This document shows, piece by piece, positions 9,525 through 20,566 of a DNA stretch of 64,000 bases (within the stretch, counting starts at the first letter, position 1; the number at the start of each line of letters is the position of its first letter). Both the position numbers and the translations under genes were made by a program. Origin of the DNA: Thozetella sp. PMI_491 (taxonomy: Eukaryota; Ascomycota; Sordariomycetes; Chaetosphaeriales; Chaetosphaeriaceae). The stretch is taken from contig MU270016.1 in the NCBI GenBank assembly GCA_021432635.1, positions 1,608 to 65,607 of the forward strand, read 5' to 3'. The notes below the pieces were generated by a model, which had not been told where the DNA came from, searched no databases, and saw only the letters and a program-made list of their open reading frames with translations.

Positions 9525-12500
9525 ATGCGTGTCCAAGGTCTCGTCCTCCTCGCTGTTGGGCTGGCTAGTGCCGCCCGTCCAGCCAAGCATCGGCGACGAG
9601 ATGTCGGCGAGGAGCTTGCGGCAAACAAGTATATCCTTGAAGTTGCTGTAAGTTGCTGTAGAGATCTTATCCGAATCCCTCCGACGGAAAATTGTATGGT
9701 GTGCCACAAGCTGACTCCTCCCAGCAAGATCAACTAGAAGCTGTCTCGGCGCACTTCACCGCCAAGGAGGGGGCGAAAGTGTTGAAGAAGTACAACTCGG
9801 ATGTATTCACTGGGCTTCAGATTCAGTCTAAGGTCGATAACATCGACTCCCTCGTCAGCATCAGCACAGTTTCCGCGGCATGGCGCTCCAGGCGGTATAG
9901 CGTCCCAAAGACCAATGCTACGCTCTCGTTCAGCGACGACATTGCGGCCCAGAACTACTCGGTGCATCATGCTACCGGCGTGGACAAGCTCCATAACGCC
10001 GGGATAACTGGCAAGGGTGCCCTTGTCGCTATTGTCGATACCGGTGTTGACTACACGCATCCAGCGGTTAGTTCACAAGGCCACTACTTCCAGGTACTGG
10101 TACAATTTTTACTGACGATTCGGCGGGAAGTTCGGCGGCTGCTTTGGCGGCGATGGATGCAAGATAGTTAGTGGTTATGACTTCGGTGGCGATATATGTG
10201 AGATGCTCCCCTCCTCTTGCTAAGGCGGCTGGCCCCTGACCAAATAAGACGATCCCTACACTCCGGATAGCGACCCGATGGACAACTATGGTCACGGCAC
10301 CCACGTAGCCGGAATCGTAGCTGGCAACGACAGATGGTTAGTTATCTTACCAACCCAGAAGTTGCACACTCGAGCTGACGGCAGCCAGGTTCAAAGGTGT
10401 TGCCCCGGATGCGAACTTGTTGGTATACAAGGTCGCGACGGAAGATGTAAGGAATAAATCATGGCCTACGATCGGCTCTGCGCTGACAGCATCCAGGGCG
10501 GTATTGATGACGCGTGGATCATGGAGGCATTTGTGGCTGCCTACGAAGCCGGAGTACGTGGGATCCAACATCCCCAAGCACCTTCCTGAGACAATTTTAG
10601 TAGATACGTTTTAAGCACGGAACCGCTGACCAAAGTGAATAGGCAGACGTCATCACCTGCAGCATCGGAGGGCCAGACGGGTGGTCCGATGGCGCCTGGC
10701 AACTGGTAGCTAATAGGCTGGCTGACCTAGGTGTCATCATCACCATTGCCGCAGGAAATGACGGCGAGTCTGGCCCGTTCTGGGGCAGTAGTGGTGCCTC
10801 GGCCGAGGGCGCCATCTCAGTTGCTGCCACCGACGTGAGCACCATTGCCGCCTCTCCCTTTACTCTCACTGTCGAACAAGATGGGGTGAAGAACAGCACG
10901 ACGATCGCATTTACACGAGGTGTCTATGTCGCCCCGTGGGCAGATGAGCCTTTCCCGTGGGATATTACCGATGTCGAAATCGTCCTGCTTAGCACGGATC
11001 CTGCTCCTCCCGATGAGGCATGCCAGGAGCTCCCGGCTGGCACTCCGGACTTGTCGGGGAAGATCGTGCTAATTCGCGGAGAGGGATGCTACTGGGGAGA
11101 TGTGCAGAGATATCTCGAGCCATATAACCCAGGCTACATCCTCTTCTACGACACCGAGTACATCTGGACCCAGCCCCATAGCCAGACCGAGTCGCCGTCG
11201 ATGGGTGGCATCGAGGCCAAGGCTGCCGCGGGTATCATCGAGGCAATCAAGGGTGGTGCACGTGTGTTCGGTAGCTTCAACGCCGAGTATGCCAAGACGA
11301 ACTGGGTCAATGCCGAGACACTGTCCGGTGGCGTGGCCGCCTACTTCACCAGCTGGGCCACCCTTTGGGACCTCCAGATCAAGCCCGACGTCGCCGCCCC
11401 CGGCAGCCAGATTCTGAGTGCCAAGTGGAAGGGCACCGATGGCGAGCCCAACGGCTACATCGTTATGTCTGGGACTTCGATGGCGACCCCATACGTCGCC
11501 GGCGTGGCGGCTCTCTACGTGAGCAAGTACGGTGGCCGGAGCGTGCACGGCACGCAGTTCGCCAAGCAGGTTCGTGACCGTATCCTGTCCAGCGGTAACA
11601 CGCTTCCTTGGCACGTCGACGAGTTCGACGACCCGCCTCAGCCGAACGGCTTCTTCGCGCCGGTGCACCAAGTTGGCACCGGGCAGATCGACGCGCTGAA
11701 GCTTCTGACGTACAACACAACCCTGGCCTTCGAGAAGATGGTGCTCAACGATACCCATCACTTCTCTCGCTACCACTCCATTGACGTGACGAACAATCAC
11801 CCGTTCCCAGTGCGATACACTTTCCACCTCGAAGCCGCGGGTGGCTTCGAAGCCATGGGGCCCCAACGCATTTACTACGGGTGGGAGGTGACACCTGTGT
11901 CAATCGTTCCCAATGTCACGATGCCGTCGGGAGCCCAGACTCTCCAGCCGGGACAGACCAAGACTTTCAAGTATGTTTCGCCTCTGCCATGGAAATCCCC
12001 CTGTAACAGTCGTACTAATCAACACCTAGGATTAACTTTGAGCCGGTACAGAACCTGGACGGAAGCAAGCTTCCATGCTACAGTGGCAAGATCATCGTGA
12101 CGAGCAGTGCTGGCGAGTCTCTCGGGGTTCCCTACTTGGGTCAGTGCATGCCATCTTACAACTCATATCCGGGCATTGACTGACTGAAACGACAACAGGA
12201 GCTGCTTTTGATCTAGGACAGGAGATGAGCGAAATGTTCACCGATGGGTACCCCCTGCAGTCGATGCCAAACACCAACCAAAACATCGATGCCCACCATA
12301 CGTATGCTACCCTGCGTCCTGCTTCCCTTTTTCACCGGGAGCGGTGCTGACAAAAGTGTCATAGATACACAATGAATACGAGCACCCTAGACTTCCCCGT
12401 CGTCTACGCGCAGCTCCGTTGGGGCACTCGCCAACTCCGCTGGGATCTCTTCGAGCCTAGCTGGAAGGAGCGCGACTGGTCATGGCCGCTTGTCCCGGGC

Positions 12501-12865
12501 CAGAATGGGTACATCGGCGCAGCCACATTTGACGAGCTGGTCTTTTGGCAAAGCTCGTTTGGGGATGCCTCAGATCCCGTCGCTGCATTCCCCGCCACGC
12601 TCTTCCGCAACGGCCTGGCCTTTCCCGAGATGGCGTTCGCCTGGCTGGGTCAGCTGGCGAACGGCTCGCAGATCGCCTCAGGAAACTACATGTGAGTTTC
12701 CCTTCGTTCCGATCAACCGATCAAAAGATATAGCTTCTATGAGATGGAGGTGGTTGCTGACCAGCCGATCCTAGGATGCGATTCGCCGCTTTGAGGCCAT
12801 TTGGCACGCCGTCGCACGGCGATAACTGGGACGTTTGGCGGACCCCTGTCATTACCATTACATAG
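9525..12865 (+). CDS. Secreted subtilisin-like serine protease (S8, PA-domain type)
   Basis: Extracellular endopeptidase made as a pre-pro-enzyme of 897 residues. Eleven exons fit: 9525-9647, 9725-10066, 10131-10197, 10249-10336, 10389-10446, 10497-10553, 10643-11970, 12030-12139, 12199-12301, 12365-12691 and 12775-12865. The signal peptide MRVQGLVLLAVGLASA is followed by a basic stretch and a propeptide-like region (KYILEVA..VLKKYNSDVFTG). The catalytic triad is complete: Asp in IVDTGVDYTHPA near residue 145, His in GHGTHVAGI near 194 and Ser in MSGTSMATPYVAG near 522; the oxyanion Asn lies in IAAGNDGESG. A PA-like insertion (KIVLIRGEGCYWGD, ILFYDTEY) sits between His and Ser, and an Fn3-like C-terminal part ends in MRFAALRPFG. 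This matches fungal relatives of the Vpr/minor extracellular protease group, which serve nutrition or host attack. Every catalytic residue is present, so it should be active. Confidence 0.9.
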
Positions 12866-14101
12866 CGCTGATAGAGGAGCCTCTAGAGCTGGGCTCCTAT
12901 AGATGGGACCAAGAATTCGGTTGCCGCCTTGGCACGTCTTAGAAGCCAGTAGACGCGTAGCTGGGGCACAATAGAGACCCAGACGATTGTATGGCTCTCC
13001 AGCTATTTATTAATCTTAGACCCATTTTCCGACCACCTCCTCCCTCGTCCTACTTCCCTGCCTCCCCTTGGTCGAAGTGTCTAGGCTGATCGCACCGAAA
13101 TATCCATTGACTGCCATTGCTATTGGCCCTGTGACATCTCGGTGTCAGCCAAAAGACCGAGACACTTACCTCGCTCCTACAAGATGTCCGTCAGCCTACC
13201 CGGAGACAAGGACCTGCCTGCGTCCGACTCGGGAGGGCTCCGAGCACGAGGGCGACAGATGACAAGGTGGCCAATAGCATGCGGGTCCGGGAATACGGAA
13301 CGCACATCATCCTCCCCTGCTCGACCCCATCGGGCCCTTCGGCCGCCTCCGTGGGCACGGAGTCGCCACACCCGGGAAAACCCCAAGGATCCGCTATTAG
13401 GATATCGCGAATTTGTTATCGGAAGGTCGCTGTCGGTGGGAGACTGTCAGCCAACCCCCCTTTCTCCACTTGTACGGTGTTGGGGGCCTATGGCATGCAT
13501 GGCACAGATACCAGGGGAGGAGGATCAATCGGGAGAAATACGCCCCGCTGTCGGCCAAAAAGCCACGAAGATATCTACGTACCCGGGTGCTTGGGCGGGC
13601 CTAGGCCCCGCGACACACGACTAACCCTAACGGGCTGCTCCTTGGCTTGATAATCCTGCCTTCCCGTCTGGAGCATATCACCTCGCATTCAGGCCAGCGA
13701 GTCCAATTCGCCATCCCGCTTCCCACCGACCTTCCCTCTGTTGCTGGATGGCCCGCTAAATCCGTGTTTCGATGCAAGCTAGGCGAGCACGCAAGCAGGG
13801 GGGGCCGGGAAACGGACCTGCCTCTTCGAGTTCAATTTTTCCGGGTAGGGGGCTACCTAATCGGGCGAGTAGTCGAGCGTAGCGCCGACATCCAAACGCT
13901 CTTCGTATATAGCCCGTTGGTGTCTACATTGCCAACTTCTATGTTACACAATCTCTTCCTCCAGCCCAGTCGGTCCTATCCTAGCAAGAAACCTGTCTGC
14001 GACGGCTTGCACTCTTCGGGTCAGGGCCGCGCAACCGGAAGACCAGTGCGCAGGTACTCAGGACGTCTTCGGCACTTTCTACCGGAGATTCAACCGCCAA
14101 A
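12866..14101. other. Intergenic, no gene recognised
   Basis: The stretch is GC-rich with several overlapping open frames at 13068-13650, typical of GC-rich non-coding DNA, none with a domain or signal. One TAACCCTAAC telomere-type word lies near 13622. A pyrimidine-rich patch at about 13955-13980 precedes the next gene and may be part of its promoter. Confidence 0.45.
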
Positions 14102-16773
14102 ATGAAGCCTGACTCGGCGCTCCCGGCATGGTTCTACGAGAACTGCGTTCGCACACCCAACCAGGTGGCCCAGCATGCGGCAAAGCTCGTCGTCCGGGAA
14201 GATGATTCGGCTCCGCGCCCAACGCGAGGGCCGGACAGGTACGAAATTGAGGCTTTTGTCCTTGAGGCTCTCGCACATCGGATTTTGCGTCCCGGTGATG
14301 AGTCTTTCGTTTCTGTCGGCGGAGGTCGTCCGGCCCGCCCCTTGCGGTTTGCTCATGATTCCATCCTCCTGCGTCTACCCGGCCAGACGGCCAATGCAGC
14401 CCAGTCGCAGGAGGCAAGTGCGACGAAAACAGCTGCGACTTCCGAGAAGCCCGGAACTGGAGGCAAGGAGACGGGTGATGGAGACGGCTCGCGACAAGGT
14501 GGACAGGACTTCCTGACAGCGGTAGTGGAAACCATGGCACAGAGACTGGATGCAGAGCTGGTTACCCTGACAATAGAGGATATCAGGGATCTCTCAGAAC
14601 ACATCGTGTTAAAGAGGCTTGGGAAGTCAGCGCAGTCGGACGACCGCCCCTTTGTCGAAATCCTGTTTACCCCCATGAATATCAACTTGGAAAAGTACGA
14701 AGGAGCTCCGGTTACGAACGTGGCTCAACCGGCGCCAAAGAGCGGACGAGGTCTGAAAGGAAAGCTTTTCTCTTCCAAGCCAACGAAAACGATACTGGAT
14801 GTAGAAGCCGATGCGATCCACGGAGCCTTAGACTCGGCCTCACTCAAAGGTCACGGGTTGTTCGAGACAGCATTCAAGGCGGCCGTGGCGAAGCGGCGAC
14901 AAAAAGGCGCCCAGCCCCAGCCGATGATTATCCACATCCCCGATATCTTCCACTACACAGAGGAGGGCGAGTATCGGATGGTGTTCCAACGGCTTCGCAG
15001 CACTCTCAAAGAGCTTCACGAAAGCTCCCCTGACAGTGACTTCGACGTCATTGTGATTGCCACGACTGAGACCGCCGAGGCGCCGGTGTGTGAGCATACG
15101 GACTGCTCAACCTGCCAGATCGCAGACTCCAAGCTGCTTTCGATGCTGTCGACCAAGCCAAGCGACGAACCCTTTTCGATCTTTCCGGTCAAGTCCCCTG
15201 CACAGAAGAGGCTGTTCCAGCAGGATACGGAGGACCAAACCGAAGCGCAGAACATACGGGAATTGAAACGGTGCCTTCGTCTGATCGCCTCGAGCACTGA
15301 ATCGCCACTGCTACAACCTTATACTCCATGGGAGCTGCCTAGCGATGACAACGCGAGAAAGGTATTGAGAAGTGCGCCGCTCGGTAGCCCGGAGTCCATA
15401 GCCCAGACCATCGGGAAGGCTGCCTCTCTTGAACGGATCCGCGAGATCGTCGGGCGTCCCTACAAGTACAACATGGCTAGAACCCAGTGGCTACAAGACA
15501 ATTCGATCCATGCTTTCAGCTGGGAGTCCACACTATCCCCAGATGCCCGGGAAGTAATTAGGCGGGTGCAGTCGAGCGAAAGATACGAATTTGAGTCCCA
15601 GCTACTGGATACTATCGTTGATCCCAGTAAGTGAACTATCAGCTTTCATTTGAGCAAGTTCTAATCCTCTCTTCTCGCGCAGCTGGCATGGATGAATCTT
15701 GGGATGACATCGAAGTAGAGCCAAGGGTCAAAGCTAAGCTCTCGCACATGATCTCGCTCAGCTCCGGCGATACAGCTTCCACCGCGTACGGAGTCCTCAA
15801 GAAGAACCTCATCAAAGGTGCCCTAGTCTACGGCCCGCCCGGGACGGGCAAGACGCACCTGGCGCGCGTCCTCGCTAAGGAGTCCGGGATCCTCATGTTC
15901 CTCGTCTCAGCCGCCGATATCGAGAGCAAGTGGCATGGTGAGACGGAGAAGCACATCAAAGCGCTCTTCAACCTCGGCAAAATGCTGACGCCAAGCCTCA
16001 TCTTCATCGACGAGGCCGACGCCCTATTCCGCCGGCGCCACTCGGATGATAAACGTGACGAGCGCAAGTGGATGAACCAGTTCCTCGGCGAGATCGATGG
16101 TCTAGGCCGCAACAACAAGGCACCGTTCCTGATGCTGGCCACAAACACGCCGGGCGACATCGACCATGCGCTGCTCAGGCGAGTTCCAGGGCGGTTCTAC
16201 CTCGGCCACCCCTCAACTAGGGCTAGAGAGCAGATATTCCGTATATTGCTTCGCGAGGAGCAGCTGCACGCAGATGCGAACCTCGCCCTGCTGGCAGAGA
16301 AAGGCGATATGTACACAGGCTCTGACATCCGAACCATCTGCGTGCAAGCGGCCATGTCATGTGAGGAGGAGCTTATGGCGGAGGGTCTGTCTGCGCGGGG
16401 ACAGAGGAGACTGATCCGGATGCACCACCTCCAGCAGGCACTAGAGAACGGCAGCCCCGTCGGTCCCAGCCTCGACTTAACCGAGATAGCCAAGTTTGCA
16501 TCTGAGTTTGACCCGTCCGCTCTTGGTCTGATCGAGGACGATTTGGGACGACAGCGTGCCCAGCAAGAGAGGTCAGCGATTCTCTCACGCAGCACCACCC
16601 TTCAGGCGAGCCCCGCATCAAGTCAAGCCGCATCGCTGGCCGAGGCAGATATGGTCAAGGGCCAAGAGCTCTCAAAGGGTGGGATCGGCGCTGGTGCTTT
16701 CGCCCTGCGGGAGAAGTTGTCCACGTCGGACGTTACGTTGGTAGAGCTTTCCCGGCCAGGGGCCGTGGCATAG
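14102..16773 (+). CDS. AAA+ ATPase with Msp1/katanin-like module and unknown 500-residue N-terminus
   Basis: Two exons, 14102-15626 and 15683-16773, joined by a 56-bp intron, encode 871 residues. The C-terminal half is a classical meiotic-clade AAA module: the entry motif SWDDIEVEP, Walker A GPPGTGKT near residue 560, the pore-loop region VSAADIESKWHGETEKHI, Walker B LIFIDEAD near 617, sensor-1 MLATNT, and arginines in ALLRRVPGRF. Msp1, spastin and katanin use this module to pull membrane-inserted proteins or tubulin tails into a hexamer. The first 500 residues match nothing I know; they contain a low-complexity linker near residues 95-135 and a segment (IIHIPDIFHYTEEGEYRMVFQRL, then VIVIATTE) that itself looks like a degenerate Walker B and sensor, so the protein may hold a second, inactive P-loop-like domain. 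The C-terminal 100 residues are Ser/Ala-rich. Confidence 0.88.
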
Positions 16774-17402
16774 ACTAGAGATACCACGGGAATGGGCGCA
16801 ATGTCTTAAGGCTAGAGCATTTACAGCGCTCCTAGGTGCTTGGGGATTGTCTACATGTTCGGTAATATGACCACTAGTACACTGGTTTTAATGAAGAATG
16901 CGATTACACAATACGTAGGTACCTAGGTGCTGGGATGCAGACTCTGGAGTGTTTGACTCGAAGAAATCTATTTCACCTTAAGGAGATAAGGTTAGCAACG
17001 CGCGGTGAGATTCTGTGGTACACTTATGAAAAAAGGCGAAGCAAGTGATGCCCCTTCCAGCTCCAAGGATTGAGAGAGCATCCATTAGCGGCCGCCTTTA
17101 TCTCCGCGACAGACGGTCGGCCGGGATGTCTTCCAGCCGGTCCCAGCGGCGGGAGGCTCCCGAAAGCTGCGCCCAATTAGGAATAGGTTCCATGGTATAG
17201 CGTGTTTTGACGCTACGTGCCCTCTCCAAACCAGTGCCTTGGCTTGCGCACAAGCGTGGGGATATTTTGCCGAGGTAACAGCGTTTGGGGTCGGGGGGTA
17301 TGTTGCAACCAAGCTTGGACGGCTCCACCGCCAGACTTCCTGGAATCAAAGAAACTCGGCAGTTAGCTCGCAGCCGTGGCTTCCCAGGGCAGTTGTATCA
17401 CA
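16774..17402. other. Intergenic, no gene recognised
   Basis: A 3' flank of the AAA+ gene and the promoter of the dehydrogenase. Short overlapping frames exist but none carries a recognisable motif. A TACGTAGGTACCTAGGTG stretch near 16913 is mildly palindromic. Confidence 0.45.
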
Positions 17403-18591
17403 ATGGCTACAGAGAACAAATTCCATGGTTGGCTGGGCGAAAGCCCAGAGAGCGCTCACGGGAAGATGGTGTGGAAGGAGTTCACCCCCAAAACCTGGAC
17501 CGAGGACGATGTCGATATCAAAATCACCCATTGTGGGATCTGTGGTTCCGGTGCGTTCTCATCCTTACCACTTCTTCAGGGTTTGGAGCCATCTGATAGA
17601 GGATTGAATATACCGAAGCGGAGTCTAGGAATCACTTACTAACATGCGACCAGATATCCACACTCTCAGATCCGGCTGGGGACCGACCACGTATCCATGC
17701 TGCGTGGGTCACGAGATCGTCGGTACAGTCGCTCGTGTAGGCAAGAACGTCGCCAGCGCCAAAGGTTTCCGGGTCGGCGACCGCGTGGGCCTAGGTGCCC
17801 AGGCCTGGAGCTGCGGGAACTGCCCCGATTGCACGAACGGACTGGAGAGCTACTGCCGCAAATTCATCGGCACCTACAACGGCAAGTTCGCCGATGGTTC
17901 CCGGAGCATGGGCGGCTACGCCGATTACGTGCGTGCGCCGGGCCGTTTCGTTGTGCGCATCCCGGATGCACTTGCCAGTGCAGATGCCGCGCCCATGCTG
18001 TGCGGCGGCGTTACCGTCTACAGTCCACTCAAGCTCAACGGGTGTGGGCCGGGGAAGGCAGTAGGTATCGTGGGCATTGGCGGGCTGGGTCACTTTGGTC
18101 TGCTCTTCGCAAAAAGCCTGGGCGCAAGCAAAGTGGTGGCGATTTCGCGGACCGGGTCCAAGAAGCAAGATGCCTTGCGTATGGGCGCTGACTACTTCAT
18201 CGCCACGGACGAGGATAAGAGCTGGACACGGACACATGGACGGTCCCTAGACCTCATCGTGTCGACGGTTTCATCGCCGGACCTCCCCCTAGGTGACTAT
18301 CTGCGTCTTCTCAAGACCCGCGGCATCTTCATCCAGGTCGGAGCGCCGGAGGACAAAATCCCAGCCATAAATGCGATGCAGCTCATTGGCAAGGGAGTTA
18401 TGATCGGTGGATCGAACATTGGTTCGCCTGCCGATATCGAGGAGATGCTTGCCCACGCGGCAGCGAAGAAAGTCAAGCCGTGGGTACAGGTACGGTCGAT
18501 GAAAAGCGCCAACGCTGCTATTGTGGAGATGGAAGCTGGCAAGGCTAGGTATCGTTATGTCTTGACTAACGACGAGGATGCGAAATTGTAG
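17403..18591 (+). CDS. Zinc-dependent alcohol dehydrogenase, cinnamyl-alcohol type
   Basis: Medium-chain NADP(H) alcohol dehydrogenase that would interconvert aldehydes and alcohols in the cytosol; it resembles the yeast Adh6/Adh7 and plant CAD group. Exons 17403-17550 and 17654-18591 join through a 103-bp intron to give 361 residues, a normal length. The catalytic zinc ligands are seen in CGICGSD (completed across the intron) and GHEIVG. The four structural-zinc cysteines are in WSCGNCPDCTNGLESYC, and the nucleotide-binding motif is GIGGLGHFG near residue 190. The gene converges on the deacetylase at 18700 with only 108 bp between the stop codons. Confidence 0.92.
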
Positions 18592-18699
18592 CGGAGAGTG
18601 ATGTTACTATATGGGAACGTCGTTTGAGGCAGGTAAGACAGATATATAGATAACATGCATGGTCGCTTACTCAAGCGCTGTCAGACTTCTACCTCGCTT

Positions 18700-19842
18700 C
18701 TATTTCCCAGTACCGCTGATACTGCCCTGCCTAAACTCGTCTGCCATCTGGGCAAATGTGCACCACTCGATCCCCTCATGTGTATTGATCCAGTCAATGA
18801 AGCGCTCGTGCATCATGAGGATGTGCGGCCGCCCCGAAAACTGAGGATGAATGCTGATGGGGAAGATGAAGGTGTCGTAGTTGTTATAGCACCATGTGAA
18901 CATGTCTTTCCAGCCCCGCTCGACACTGTACGGGTCGACGTAGCCTTGCTGCAACGGAGCAGTAAAATTAGGAAAGTACCCTTAGCAGACGTAAATCGAC
19001 TTACCGCGTTGGGCCTGGCTCCATCCCACTGGAAAGGAGGCCAGTCGTCGAGCGTCCAGTTTGCGGGAATCTCGACAATATTTGTTTTCTCGGCGTGCTT
19101 CATCGGAACCATCCATTCGTCGGGATGCTTTTTGTAGTCTGTTGTAACAACCTCCTCTCTTCCCGTGCTTAAATAATAGGGCTGGAAGTCATCGTGCATA
19201 AAACAATGGCCTTCGGAGGTCAGCACTCAGCCAGGAAGGCGCTAGTTTAAGCCCGGGGGGACTCGGCGTACTGTATGTAATCCCCAGGCTTGCCATCAAC
19301 TCGGTCTGCTCTGGGTGGTTCTTCCAGGCCGGGGAGGTGAATCCAGTGGGTGGTTTCCCGCAGAAATCTGTCTGTATTTTGATCGTCTTCACAAATATCG
19401 CCTCGAGTTGCTCACGCGTGAGATCCGATGAATATTCGTGCGTGTATCCATGAAGGCCACTGGCATAATGTGCTTGCACGTTAGACAAGCAATATCGGCC
19501 GCAATTCAGAGATATAGTCATACATCTCGTGGCCCGCATCTCGTATTTTTGCGATGGCGTCCGGGAAAGTCTCGATCGTGTGTCCCGGAACGTACCAAGA
19601 TGCCTTAATGTTCTTGCGCGAATATAGATCGAGAAGGCGATCAACTCCTCGGGTTGCCCCGAAAACGCCTAACTACCTGTTGAGCGAGTGATACCCCATC
19701 CTTTAGAAGTATAGAGACCCTAACCTCGGGACACGTTGGTCAAGTTGGGAGGCCCTCCCACCGTGGTGTTGATGTGGTTTGCAACAGCGTCGACATCGAT
19801 CCCATATCCGACTAGGGCGCGTTTTTTGTCCACACTAGACAT
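18700..19842 (-). CDS. Polysaccharide deacetylase (NodB homology, HpPgdA-like)
   Basis: Metal-dependent hydrolase predicted to remove N-acetyl or related groups from sugar polymers or cyclic amides. Exons 19842-19725, 19668-19524, 19459-19272, 19210-19005 and 18948-18700 give 301 residues, the usual size of this intracellular fungal and bacterial subgroup. The N-terminus GYGIDVDAVA holds the aspartate pair, GHEIGLHGYTHE (joined across intron 2) gives the metal-binding His-x3-His, and FMHDDFQPYY, IVEIPANWTLDDWPPF and FPISIHPQFSGRPH are the other conserved blocks. There is no signal peptide, unlike secreted chitin deacetylases. All four introns are short with canonical ends. A retained intron would introduce stops, so single-frame gene finders will break this gene. 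Confidence 0.88.
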
Positions 19843-20566
19843 TTTGTTGCAAATCTGAGAGAGGGGGGAGAAGCGTATAGAAACTGAGATGCTCTGTGCA
19901 GGGCATACGGCCTGTTGATCATTATCCAGTGTCCATCGAAAGAGTGGAAGAGATGAATGCTCGCCTCTTGATATATCGCCCCCCCGCTTCAGGGCGGAAA
20001 CCCCGCAGCTGGAGATCTCGGGTTGCTCGCCCGATCGTCGGAACCTGCGATAGGCAGTGCTGCCGGCCTTGGCCGAATCTCTGGCGGCTACCTTTGCGCC
20101 CATACTGATAAAACTCGCTGTCCGTTATAGGCGAGATAAATTCGCAAGGTAGGGAGTTCCATTGGTCAGTTCTGGACATATATGATGGGGCCTCCATTTG
20201 GAACGGCAGCAGGGAGTAGCATTAAAAATGGTAAGACCAGGGCTTTCCCTTTACAGCCCCTTAAGCATATGTTTAGGTATCTCGGTGGCGGTCAGGTACT
20301 AAGCACCTCACTGACGACGCTTCAAGGGCCCTGTATCTCAGGCCAATGGTATCAAGGTAGCAACTTCCCAAGGGCTCTACAGTCGCCAGGCTCGCAACAA
20401 CATGGGTTTAGGTTTCCGTATTTATGCTGTCCGGGGCACAGATGCTCTAGTGCGGTAAGGGCGACGAGGCAGATACGACATGTGCTTGCATAAACGGCAC
20501 GCGGAAATGTGCTTTACGAGCGGATTGTAGCACGTCTGCGAAGCCCCGAACCTCGCCATATCCGTC
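19843..20566. other. Intergenic, no gene recognised
   Basis: This is the promoter of the deacetylase and the 3' flank of the Zn2Cys6 regulator. Short frames on both strands show no motif. Nothing else is seen. Confidence 0.45.

Noticed and set aside
13142-13650. Overlapping plus-strand frames of 120-160 codons before the second AAA+ gene
   Set aside because: Several frames are open at once, typical of GC-rich non-coding DNA; no signal peptide or domain.
389-18591. A complete secondary-metabolite cluster made of monooxygenase, protease and dehydrogenase
   Set aside because: No backbone synthase is present and the intervening genes are ATPases and a protease; the genes are better read as independent.
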